Assembly: GCA_004431415.1 (NCBI GenBank) | Contig: QPMI01000400.1 | Location: 230,435 to 294,434 of the forward strand | Reading direction: 5' to 3' | DNA: 64,000 bases | From: Cyanophora paradoxa | Taxonomy: Eukaryota; Glaucocystophyceae; Cyanophorales; Cyanophoraceae | Part shown: in pieces, positions 20,765-32,749 of the stretch | Position numbering within the stretch: position 1 is the first letter of the stretch | How the letters are laid out: each line of letters begins with the position of its first letter | Translations under genes and position numbers: made by a program | The notes under the pieces: model-generated | Told to the model about the DNA's origin: nothing | What the model saw: only the letters and a program-made list of their open reading frames with translations | Databases searched by the model: none

Positions 20765-23396
20765 ATGACCTCGAAACGAACCAGCCCGCTGCTCTTCTTG
20801 TACGTACACGCCTCGTCTCGCAACTCGCGCGCTGTTTGACACCCTGCGCCCGCAGCTCGCTGTGCTCCCCGCTGGCCGCCACGTCGCTATGCTTTGCAGT
20901 GCAGTCGGGCTATGCGTGCGTTCTCTCCTACTCTCCATCGTCGGGACCGCCGTCGATTCGCTGACGCCGGCATATGAGCAGGACCAAGACGTTCCAAGAG
21001 CTCGGCCTCCCCGAAATCTGGGTTAGCTGGGCCTGGCTGGCGGGGCCCTTGTCGGGCATCATCGTTCAGCCGATCATTGGCGTGTGGAGCGAGTGCGCGG
21101 ATCCCTTCGATCCCTTCTCGGGGGCCGACGCACGTGGGCCCCGCAGCTGACGCTCGCCGCAGCCGGTGCACGAGCCCCTTGGGACGAGTGCGCGCCCCTT
21201 CTCCGAGCCACGCGCGCGCTGACGCGCACGCCACCGGCAGCGGCGACCGTTCCTCCTCGCCGGCGTGCTCGTCCTCCTGCTGGTGCGGCCCGGCCCGGCC
21301 CCGGCGGCGGCGACGGCGACGGGCGGGGGCGCAGAGCATGGTGTTCTTCAGCAACGCGGACGCGATCGGGGCGCGCCTGGGCGACCGGGGCGGCTGCAAG
21401 GAGGGCGGCTGCTCATCGGCCCTCGCCATCGCCGTCGTCTCCTTCTGGGTACAGGACTTCGCGCTCAACGCCCTGCAGGTTCGACCCCGCCGCCGCCGCC
21501 CCGCCGGGTTCTGGCGGCTAGCGGGGAGGGGCGGGGCGCAGGGCCCGGCGCGGACGCTGCTGGTGGACCTCCTGCCGCAGGAGGAGCAGAACAGGGGCAA
21601 CGCCGGCATCGCCTTCACCACGGGCCTCGGCACGGCGCGCCCGCCCGCCCCCCGCCTCGGCTCGCGCCTGCCGAGGCGCGGGGCGGGGGCAGGTGGTGGG
21701 CAACCTCGTCGGCTCCCTCGAGCTCAGGCGCCTCGCCCCCGCGCTGGGCACCGACCTGCGCGCCCTCTACCTCTTCTCCATTCTCTGGGTCTCCCCGCCC
21801 CCGGCCCCGCCCCCCTGCCCCCTCACGGGCCCCGCAGGTGATCCTCTCCGTGGCCCCCGTCCTCCTCTTGTGCGCAGCCGCCCTTCCCTCGCCCCCGCGC
21901 CCGGCGTGAGGCGCAGCGCGGCAGCGTGCGGGAGCGGCCGTACGTGGAGCGGCGGGCGGCGCACGAGCGCCCGGGCGTGCTGCAGATGCTGCGCCGCGCC
22001 CTCGTCCTCCCCCGCCACGTCGCACACACCTTCGCCGTCCAGTGCTGCACCTGGCCCGCCCCCCCGCCTCGCCCCGCGCAGCCCCGCGCCGGCCTCGACC
22101 TGATGCGCCCCGGCCGCAGGTTTGCGTGGTTCGTCCTCGCCATGTACGGGTGCGCCGCTCCTCGCCCCGCCCCGGACCGCGCCGCGCCGCGCAGCGCCGC
22201 GCCGGCCCACGGCTCGCCAGGGCCAACTGGGTGGGACGGAATGTCTACCCGGGAGACCCGCACGGGGTCCCGGGGGAGCGGGGCAGGGACCTCTACGACG
22301 CCGGCGTGCGCTGCCCCCGCCCCTCAGCTCAGCCGGGCCGGCCGCGAGCTTCCCCCAGCCTCGCTCCGCCCCGCTGCGGGTGGCTGAGGCGGGGGCGGGC
22401 AGGTGCGGTACGGGAACCTGGGGCTGGCGCTGCTCGCCGCCGTCTCGATGGCCTTCTCCCTCGTGCTGCCGGCCCTCCTCGCGCGCCTCGGCACCCGCAG
22501 GGTCTACCTCGCCGCCCACCTCCTCCACGTCCGCCCCCGTCCCGCCCCGCCCCGCCCTCGCCTCACCCCGAGCCCCCGCGCCCTGCTCGCAGTCGGCCTC
22601 GCTGCTCTCGACGCTGTGGGTGGCGCGCTGGGCGTCGGAGGCGGGGGGCGGGGGGGACCCCCCCGCGGGGTCCGTGGCGGCCGCCGTGGCCCTCTTCGCG
22701 ACCCTGGGCGTCCCCTGGGCCTCCACTATGACCATCCCCGTCCGCCCCTCCTGCCTGCGCCCCCTCCTTCCCCGCTCACCGAACTGACGCGCCCCGCCCC
22801 CGCGCGCAGTGGTCCGCGCCCCCGGCCCCGGCGCGCGCGCGGCGGTCGCTCTGGGGTTCGCTGAGTGGCGGGGGCGGCGGGGCGCAGGGCGATCACGGGG
22901 GTGGCGCTGCACGACGAGCGGAGCCGGCGGGGCCTGCGGCGGCCGCCGCCCCTCGCCGCCGCCGTCAACCGCGAGCGGTCGGACGCCGACCCCGACGGCC
23001 TCTCCCCGCGCCGCGCCTACGGCACCGAGGCCTCCGGGGCCGGGGGCGGGGCCGGGGACGGGGGCTGGGACGCGGAGAGCAGCCGGTCGGTGGAGGAGGA
23101 GGACGAGGCGGAGCACGAGAGCGCCGGCCTCGTGATGGTCCCCGCAGCGCCCCCTGCGACGCCGGCCCCCCTCGCCTCTGGATCTCACGCCCCGCCCGCG
23201 GCCGCAGGCGATCATGAACCTCAGCCAGTGCCTGCCGGAGATCGTCGCCTCATTCGTGGGCTACGGCCTCCTCTCCGCCATGCCCGGCAACAACAGCGCC
23301 ATCCTCTGCAGCGCCGGCATCTCCACCCTCCTAGGCGCCCTCCTCATCGCGTTCATGAGGATACCGAGCGAGCTCGACAGCACCTCCGACTATTAG
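20765..23396 (+). CDS. GPH-family sucrose/H+ symporter-like transporter (SUT/SLC45 type)
   Basis: Twelve-helix MFS carrier of the plasma or internal membrane, expected to move sucrose or a related glycoside with protons. The exons join in frame. MTSKRTSPLLFF is followed by FAVQSGYATKTFQELGLPEI and WVSWAWLAGPLSGIIVQPII. Across three exons comes GVWSDRCTSPLGRRRPFLLA, the SUT signature 'SDRCTSxxGRRRPFI'. SFWVQDFALNALQ is followed by GPARTLLVDLLP and NAGIAFTTGLGQVVGNLVGS, matching the 'D.NNMLQGPCRALLADL' block. The C-terminus has FVGYGLLSAMPGNNSAILCS and AGISTLLGALLIAFMRIPSE. An acidic, Glu/Asp-rich cytosolic loop lies around 23.0-23.14 kb. Start chosen at Met 20765, which is the only way to reach the first conserved exon in frame. 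Substrate cannot be read from sequence. Confidence 0.88.
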
Positions 23397-24084
23397 CAGG
23401 CCGCCGCGCGGGCCCCGGCCTACGCCCCGCGGAGGTCCCTTGATTCCGCCCCCCCCCTGGCCATGGCCCCTGTCCATGGCCCCTGTCCATGGCCATGGCC
23501 CAGCGCGCGCCATCGCGAGCCTCGGGTCCGGAGCGCTATAGCTAGCTCGAGCTCGCGATATCGATCGAGCTCGATGCATGCGAGCGCTCGTTTCCAGTCG
23601 AGCTGACGTGCTGTAGTCGACGTCATGCATGAACCATGTCACTGAGCCACTTTTTCAAGTTCCGAAGTTTGCTGAAGCTTGAGATCTAGAGGTGCCATAT
23701 GGCCATGGCGCCGGCGGACATGCACATGCATCTGCTGCCGCCAGCGGTATGCAATACGTTGATTAGAAGTGCAGTTCTCGGCGGAGTGCCGTTAACGTTC
23801 GGGCCTTTCGATGACAAGCACCCGTCCTTTCGAATTCGATGTTCAGCTTTCAAGTTTCAACGGAAGGGGGGTACGCTCAGTTCGCTGCGCCCTAAAAGCG
23901 CAGTTCTCTCCCGGTTGCCTCATTCCAGAGAGGTGAGGACCGCGCGGCTCGGGTCTAGGCGGGGGTTACGATGCGATAGAGCGGGCGTGAGCGCCGCGGG
24001 CTTGCGCAATCGCAAGTGCGATCCCGTCCTCACCCGCACGCCCCCGACCGCAGATTCTACTTGGCTCTTTGAGCCTCGAAAAAC
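23397..24084. other. intergenic region, 3' of transporter and promoter of SAHH
   Basis: No gene was seen. It contains a short tandem run of CCATGGCCCCTGT-like words (about 23459-23500) and stacked GAGCTC/TCGATC palindromes (23540-23600). Confidence 0.5.
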
Positions 24085-26125
<2,041 letters not shown>

Positions 26126-26418
26126 TAGCCCACTTCACCACATCCTCTGCCGTTGTGGCTCGCGTCAATGTAGAGTTCTCTGTGCTACAGCATTTATTGG
26201 AGATGATATCGAAGCCTGTTCCCGTGGGCTGCGGGGTGGGGCCGCCTGGGCGTGGGACCAGGGTGAAAGGGGGTAAGCAATTTCTCGATCTTGAAAAGTT
26301 ATATCGATATCAGCGCGCACGGCGGGCGCAGCAGACCAGCGCAGACTAGCAGATCTAGAGAGCGCAGCGGGCGGCCGCAGATTAGCAGCCTGATATCAGA
26401 CGCTAGTACGTGGAAGTC

Positions 26419-28167
26419 ATGGCGTCGACGTCACCGCCAGGCAAGCCTCGATCAGACCTTTGCCAGATGTCCGGCAAGCTGTTCAAGAACAAGAGTGGCT
26501 TCAACAAGTTCAGCAAGCTCGTACAGAACTGGGACGCTCGCTTCTTTGTTTTGAACGTGCGTTGAATGTGTGTTTTCAGATCCGCTTGGCGCTGATCCGC
26601 GCTTGCGTCGGACGCCTAGGACACCATCCTTAGCTACTATGAATCTGAGAAGGATACCGAGGCTCGCGCGGTGTTCCCTTTGGTGTCGGCGACTTGCAAG
26701 CGGGTAAAGCGCACCCTGTGCTCCCTTCTGCTGAAGCTTCCCAAGCGCACCCTGCTGTTGAAAGTGCGCCGCGGTGCAAGCGCTTCCCGGGCCATGCTGC
26801 CAACTGCAGTCGTCTAGGGAGCGGCGCTAAGACTTGAACTTCGCAGGCAGAGAACGAGGAGACGATAGATGCGTGGTACAAGGCCATCATCGCGGCTATC
26901 ACAAAGGCACGTGGAGGCCAGCCGCCGCCGGAGATGGGGGACGAGGACGATGACGGTGTGGGGTCCCTTCAGGGTGTGCGCGTCGCTCCTACTGATCATG
27001 CGGGGCGAATCCAGAGCACGATCAAGGGGCGGGCGTCTCTGCGAACGGCGGCAGCAAGCGCACCTCGCACGACTCGGGCATGGGCTCGCAGCGAAGCGAG
27101 GACGCGGACGCCCAGAGCTCCCGCAGCCTCTTCTCTGTGAAGTCCGGGAAGGGGAAGGACGCCGCAGCGTCCCCTATCGAGAACCAAGAGCTTCCCCCGA
27201 AGGCGCCTTCTCCGCTGCAGAGGGCCGCCTCGGCCGCGATGGCGTCTGGTTCCGAAGACGAGGTGCGGCGGATCGCGCCCTGCACGGCACCCCTCGGTGA
27301 CGCGGCGCGCAGGTGGCCCAGACAGCGCAGCAGTCGTGGGGCGAGAGGCCGGCGGGCCCCTCGCAGGCGGCCGTCGCGAAGCGCGCGCCGTCGGCGCGGA
27401 CGACCTCCAAGCCCTTCCACTTCTTCGAGGAGGAGGCGGCCGCCCTGGAGCCGCCGGCGCCGGCGCCGGCCGGCCCCAAGTCCCCGCAGCGCCAGGGCGC
27501 CCCGGGCCCCGACATCCGAGACGCCCTCGCCAAGGGCAGCTTCCGGGCGCCGGGGAAGCCGCCGCTGCCGCCGGCCGGCTCGGGGGCCCGGAAGTCCGCG
27601 GGGCGGGCGTCGGGCGGGGAGGGCTCGGAGGAGGGGGCGGGGGAGGCGGGGCGGTCGCGGGTCGTGCCCGTGCTCCCGCAGGACGTCGACTCGGACTCGG
27701 ACGGGGAGGCCGCCCCGCGCCGCGCCCCTCCGGCCCCTCCTCCCGCTCCACCAGCTCCCCCGCCACCCCGGCCCTAGCCGGCAAGCCGCCGCCCTCCCCG
27801 GGGGCCGCCTCCCAGGGCGCCCAGGGGCCGGCGAGCCCGCTGGCGGCGAGCCAGAGCCACGGGGCGGCGGTGAGCCCGAGCAGGCAGAAGCAGCCGGCGG
27901 CGGCGACGGGCGTGGCGCCGGACAAGAACTGGGTTGACGAGGACTGGGATTCGGACGAGGAGCGCAAGTCCCCCAAGGCGGCCTCCCCCTCGAAGCGCGA
28001 CAAGGGGGCCACAACGGGGCAAGCCGGCGCAGGGCGGCGCGACCGCCGGCGTCCAGGTCCGCTCCCCCGCCCTGCCCCGCCGTCCCCGCCGTCCCCGCCG
28101 GGCGCCGACGGCCGCGCGCGCGCAGGCCGACCCCGACTGGGTCGAGGCTAATTGGGATTCGGATTAA
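26419..28167 (+). CDS. PH-domain protein with disordered tail and repeated W..WDSD motifs
   Basis: The N-terminus MASTSPPGKPRSDL leads to MSGKLFKNKSGFNKFSKLVQ, NWDARFFVLN, DTILSYYESEKDTEARAVFP and AENEETIDAWYKAIIAAI. This is a full pleckstrin-homology fold with the closing Trp helix, so phosphoinositide or protein binding at membranes is likely. The remainder is acidic/Pro/Ser-rich and disordered (DDDGVGSLQG, DVDSDSDGEAAP). Two related acidic motifs end the protein: DKNWVDEDWDSDEE (about 27923-27963) and ADPDWVEANWDSD-stop. These look like short linear docking motifs of the kind found in trafficking adaptors, but I cannot name the partner. The Met at 26467 is an alternative start. Exon joins in the tail are tentative. 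Confidence 0.72.
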
Positions 28168-28180
28168 ATTGAACGTGCCC

Positions 28181-28182
<2 letters not shown>

Positions 28183-28225
<43 letters not shown>
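28183..28225 (+). repeat. 43-base uninterrupted poly-C tract
   Basis: A pure C run lies between the converging 3' ends of the PH gene (stop 28167) and MED6 (stop 28359). The words AGTACTAGTAT flank it at about 28228 and 28330. It could form an i-motif/G-quadruplex pair or be an assembly-sensitive length polymorphism. Confidence 0.9.
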
Positions 28226-28226
<1 letters not shown>

Positions 28227-28358
28227 CAGTACTAGTATCGTGAGCATCTCGCGCCGTGATGATCAGATTTAGAGCGCAGGAAAGTCCTCCCGTGCAGTTT
28301 AAAGAATTGTTCTTCGCATAATTACGCATAGTACTAGTATGAAGAGCACGCAGCGGCA

Positions 28359-29852
28359 CTACCCTGTTTTTTGGCGCTTGATGGGCTGCTGTGGGGCGGC
28401 TGCGGGTGCGGCGGCCTGAGACTGGCCTGCTGCTGCGGCACGACCTGCTCGCGGTCGCCGGGGGTCAACCCATAGGCGCCGCGGGGCCCGCGTGGAGCGG
28501 GGGCGCACCCTGTGCGGCGAGGAAGGCGGCGGCAGCCGTCGCCGGGGCCGATGCTCCTTGCCCGCCTTGTGCTGCTCCTGTGAGCACCCGCTTTTTTCCC
28601 GTTGCCGCCGCTTGGCCCGCCGCGGCCGCCCCGCCTGCATCGATGGTTACAGGACGACAAGCGCGAGCCGAGGGCGCGGACCCTTTGCCTTCGCCGCGAT
28701 GGCTGCCGCGGCTGCCGCCATGACAGCGGGCGATGCATTCACGGGCAGCTGTGCAAGGAGAAGTGAGGGATCGGAGGACTGTAGGGGGCAGCGACGCTCA
28801 CCGGAGCCACGGAAGGTACGCTCGCTCTCCTTCCCCCAGCGCTCTGCGGGCAGGGAGGGGTGAGGCTCCAGAGAGCCGACGAGGGGTAAGAGCGCGCACC
28901 GCATTCGCCGAGCTTCCCGATGCAGGTGCGCCATCCTGGCCCTCCTGCTTGATCACTGTCGACGGCCCCGCCTGAGGTGCCTGTCCTCCCTGCTGCTGCG
29001 CCTGCTGCTGCGCCTGCTGCTGCGCCTGCTGCTGTTCCTGCGCGGGCAGCGTTCGAAGAAAAGTGGCGGCCGTCGGGAGCCGGGCAAGCGCGCACGAGCA
29101 GCTCCTTCTGCAACGCCTGCAGCAGCTTGGCGGGCCCGTGTCCGCTCCCGCGATCAATCTTCTTAACCTCCGGCCCCTTCTGCGCCGGTTTCTGCGTGCT
29201 CGCCTCTACTGGCGGAGCGTAGTCCCAGTAGTGCCCATGTGCTGTGCCGAACCGCATCCGCGCCTGCATCGCCTTGAACGCTGTGTGGATGTGTTGCACG
29301 CATGAGCTCTGCACGCGCACATCAGGTTGCAACAGGACGGCGCAGCCTGCAAGCTGGCCGCACCAGGCGTGACGAGAGGCAGGAGTAGAGGCGGGGCGCG
29401 CGGTAGATGGCGCCGCCGAGGACGTAGTAGAGCGCGAGCGGGATAACCTCTGTGCTTGTTACGCGCTTCTGCTTGCAGATCACGTACAGCAGGGGCTCTG
29501 CTTGGTGCGTGATAGTGTACTCGACGCCTTGCATCGACCTGGCCGACGTGAGGCGCTGGCGGAGGCGGCGAGCGCGTGCGCACTCTATCGCTTTGGGATT
29601 GACGTTGCGCTGCATCTTGAGGATCTCATTGCTGCACGTCCGGTCGTAGAACGGGCTGCCCGCGTACTGAGCAGCGGTCGCGGGCGCCGCGGCTCACAGC
29701 CAGCACCTGTTTGAGAAGTAGTCCATGACGGTCTGCGCGTTCAGAGGGAACGTGGAAAGCCACGCGTTGTCCTTGAAGACCATGCTCATCTCGGCCGTCT
29801 CGTCTTGCGGATTGGGGCTGGCGGCCATGGCGATAGGCGGCGGCGAAGCCAT
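28359..29852 (-). CDS. MED6: Mediator complex subunit 6
   Basis: MED6 is a head-module subunit of Mediator that contacts RNA polymerase II. Exons join to NAWLSTFPLNAQTVMDYFSN, SPFYDRTCSNEILKMQRNVN, PKAIESMQGVEYTITHQAEP and LLYVICKQKRVTSTEVIPLA. LYYVLGGAIYRAPRLYS then follows, and FKAMQARMRFGTAHGHYWDY. These match the MED6 core 'VMDYFS..PFYDRTCNNE..KMQ....GIEY.L.H..EP.L..I.K..R......PL..YY...G.IYQAP' and the later Trp-Tyr block. After the core comes a Gln-rich stretch of (AQQQ) repeats, then an Ala/basic tail ending IKRQKTG. Start chosen at Met 29852 (MASPPPIAMAAS). An in-frame Met at 29921 is possible. Confidence 0.94.
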
Positions 29853-30218
29853 GCCGATATACGCGCGCTGTGGCTCTGCTGAATCCGCTGCTGGATCTGC
29901 GAAAGAGTGGACCGGTACCAAGGGGGGATGAGAAAGGGGTGGGGGTGTACACCCGTACGGGTCTGGAAATCGAAGGGCGAAGTCATCGCGGCGCCGGCGT
30001 GCGTGCGAGCACTAGAGATCATAGCTAAGCTGAATGCACAGCTCCGAGGCTCCGATCGGGAGCGCGCACGCACGCCTCGTTCCAGCGCTAGCTAGCCTGC
30101 CCGTACGCGTATGCGCAGCCGCGCGCGCGGCGCCGGCCCCTCCCCCCGCCGCTTCCGGGGCCGGTGACAGCAGATCGACGTGCTCTAAAGGAGGACGTGC
30201 GCGCTGTAATGATTAGCG
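29853..30218. other. intergenic between CLP1 stop and MED6 start
   Basis: Holds the CLP1 3' region and MED6 promoter on the minus strand. Nothing recognisable was seen beyond an in-frame extension of MED6 to 29921. Confidence 0.4.
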
Positions 30219-32108
30219 CTACTTCACGTCGAGCCACTTCAGGGTGCCTGCGAGGAAGAAGCGGGACGGGGTGGGGCCCGGCGTGGGGGCCAGGAGGGTG
30301 ATCTTCTGCCGCTCCATGTCGACGTGTTGCCTGAGTAAAGAGTGAGGATCGAGCCGGCAGCGGCGGTGGCGCGCGCGGCGGGGGCGGTGGCGTACACGTA
30401 GACGAAGCCGGCGAGGTTGGCGCTGAGGAGGAAGTCGGCGGAGGGGGCGTGGGAGACCCCGAGGATGGTGTGCTGGAGGTCGGGCGTCGGAAGCACCTCC
30501 GTCAGCCTGCGCCGGACCCGCCCGCCGTCTCCGCGCGCGCGGAGGGCGCCGGGGAGGGGGAGCGCCGGACCGGAGGGGGTCGTTGGTGGACTCGGCGCCG
30601 ATGGGGAGGGCGGAGGTGGGGGCCGCCGGCTGCCCCCCGATGCGGAAGATGGAGACGTCGCGGAAGTTGAGGATGAGGGCGGCGGGGCAGAGGTCGTCGG
30701 CGGGCCCGTAGAAGTACTCGCGGATGCGGTCCATGCGGGTCTTGCGGCGGTAGCCCTGGTCGCGGGTGACGACGCCGCCGGACTTGGCGAGCTTGACGAC
30801 GTGGGCCTGGCGGCGCGCGAGGTCGCGCTCGCCGCAGAGCTCCACGTAGAGGCGCTCCTGGCCGAGAACCAGCAGCACGTCCACCGCCAGTGCGTTCGCG
30901 CAGAACAGCAGCAGCTGGTACCCCAGCCCGTCCACCCACCCGCACGTGTTGATGATCAGCCCCGACGCGTTGACTGCGCCGCCCCGCGCGTCGGCGGGGC
31001 AGGGGGGGACGGGGAGCGGGGCGGGGCGGGCGGGGCGGGGCGGGCGGGGCGGGGCGGGCGGGGCGGGCGGGCGGGGCGGGCGGGCGGGGCGGGGCGGGCC
31101 GGGGCGGGGCGGGCGCACAGACGGGGTCCTTCTCGAGGCGGGCGTCGAGCTGGTCGGCGAGGCGCTGGACGAGGTGCTCGTAGAGGCGCGCGTTGTCGCT
31201 CAGCGAGACGCCCCCGAAGAAGTAGGCCAGCGGCACAGCGTGCGCAAACACGTCCTGCCCCCGCCCCGCCCGTCGCGCGCCGTTCCGTCGCCCACAGGGG
31301 GCGCTTTCGGGCGCTGCGGGCGCACCATCGGGTCGACGGGCCGCTCGACGGGCGTCGCAGCGATGCAGCCGGGGATCGAGATCGCTCCCTGATGGAGTCC
31401 GTCAGCGTGCCGCGGCGGGGCAGAGAGATAGCGCCTCGGGTCCCGCTCGCCTGGCCGATGTCGAGGTCCACGAAGGTCGGCTTGCGGCCGCGGCGCACTG
31501 CGTAGCTAAGGAGAATCCGCGCGAGGCTCGACTTGCCCGAGTCCATGGGTCCCACGATCATCACCTGTCCCGGAGTGCCGTCGGCAGGCCGCCGGCGCGC
31601 AAAGCCGGACGGGCAAAGCGCTGGGGCAGGCGGCGGACCCGCGGCCCCCGCGTCTTTCCTGTGGGGTCCTGCGCTGCGAGCTCCCGCCTCGCCTCCAGCG
31701 CCGCGTGCGTGTTCAAGTACGTGGGCATTGGCGTCTCATTTGCCACGTACGCGACCGCGGTCTGGCCCAGGATCTGCAGCGCTCGTGTCGGCTTTGGCAG
31801 GGCGAACAGATCACTTCCGCCTGTACCTCGATCTCACAGCCATACCACGTGAAGATCGCGGTTTTCGTGCCAGCAGCGAACTTATAAACGTGGTTGGAGG
31901 CGAGCTCACACCCGAAGATCTCTGCTGTCCCCGCAAGCAACTGCGAGCGCGCGCCTCGTTGACTGGCGATCTCGGCGCGTTGGGGCGGGAGGCTCACGGT
32001 GACATCTACGGGCGCATCTGTCTCAACCCGAAGTTCGTGCTCAGGATCGACCTTGAATACGCGCTTGGGAGTCGCTGGTGGCGCGTCGTACGCAAAAGAA
32101 GTATCCAT
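30219..32108 (-). CDS. CLP1: CLP1 polyribonucleotide 5'-hydroxyl kinase / pre-mRNA cleavage factor
   Basis: CLP1 acts in cleavage factor II of mRNA 3'-end formation and in tRNA splicing. The N-terminal domain reads [40 protein letters not shown] and [16 protein letters not shown]. The linker [20 protein letters not shown] is nearly diagnostic. The Walker A segment is [20 protein letters not shown], followed by [15 protein letters not shown]. Later exons give [82 protein letters not shown] and a C-terminal [13 protein letters not shown]-stop. The GKS lysine and catalytic Asp region are intact, so kinase activity is plausible. A very long (CCGCCC)n intron lies at 31.0-31.12 kb. Start is Met 32108 ([16 protein letters not shown]). 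Confidence 0.96.
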
Positions 32109-32409
32109 CGTCGCGGCCGCGCTCCAATGCGTGCGGCGCGCGATCCCCGTGAATGATCTGTGTGGGGCGAGGCCGCCGCTGCTCGATTCTCCGATCCGCG
32201 CAGCCTGACTTCGAAGGCCGCGCCGGCCAGACCAGGGGCTGCAATTTCGGGCTGGACGCGCAAAAGATGTTTCTCGTGCGTATAAGCAGAGCACGAAAGC
32301 GCTCCGTCGCTGAGCCAGTCTCGCCTTTCCTACTTGCGTACCCTTGACCTTCTCCCCCCCTCTCAACGACACCACTGCAAAAGAGCCTGCAGCTTGCGAG
32401 GCACGCTAG

Positions 32410-32686
32410 CTAGCGTATCGTAGCTAGCTGTTTCAACACCTGGAGCGCCAGCTGGAGGTTCTCGGCATACGCGGCGAGCTTGCCGGCTTGCGCGGCAGCC
32501 GCCGGTCGTCCTGCAGCTAGGTCGACATGGCGAAAACTTCACGAGATGAGCTCTACGTGCGTGCCGCGCGATGAGCTGAGGCGTACCGCGCCAGACCGAA
32601 GCTCGAGCGCAGGAAATGTTTGGGCTGGAGCCCGGCGAAAGCGAGATGACGGCGACAACAAACTCCTCTGCTCGCTCCTCACCCAC
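32410..32686 (-). CDS. small two-exon open reading frame, about 66 residues
   Basis: MGEERAEEFVVAVISLSPGS continues to ASVWRG. An intron with GTACGC donor and GCTGCAG acceptor then joins it in frame to RPAAAAQAGKLAAYAENLQL and ALQVLKQLATIR-stop. The second exon would form an amphipathic helix, as in short subunits of nuclear or trafficking complexes, but I recognise no family. It lies head-to-head with the coiled-coil gene, 63 bases away. Could be spurious; rests on frame continuity only. Confidence 0.3.
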
Positions 32687-32749
32687 GCCCAGCCTCCAGG
32701 CCCAGGTGCGCCAGCGGTGATCCCTGAGCCCCGTGCGAGCTCCAAGCTG

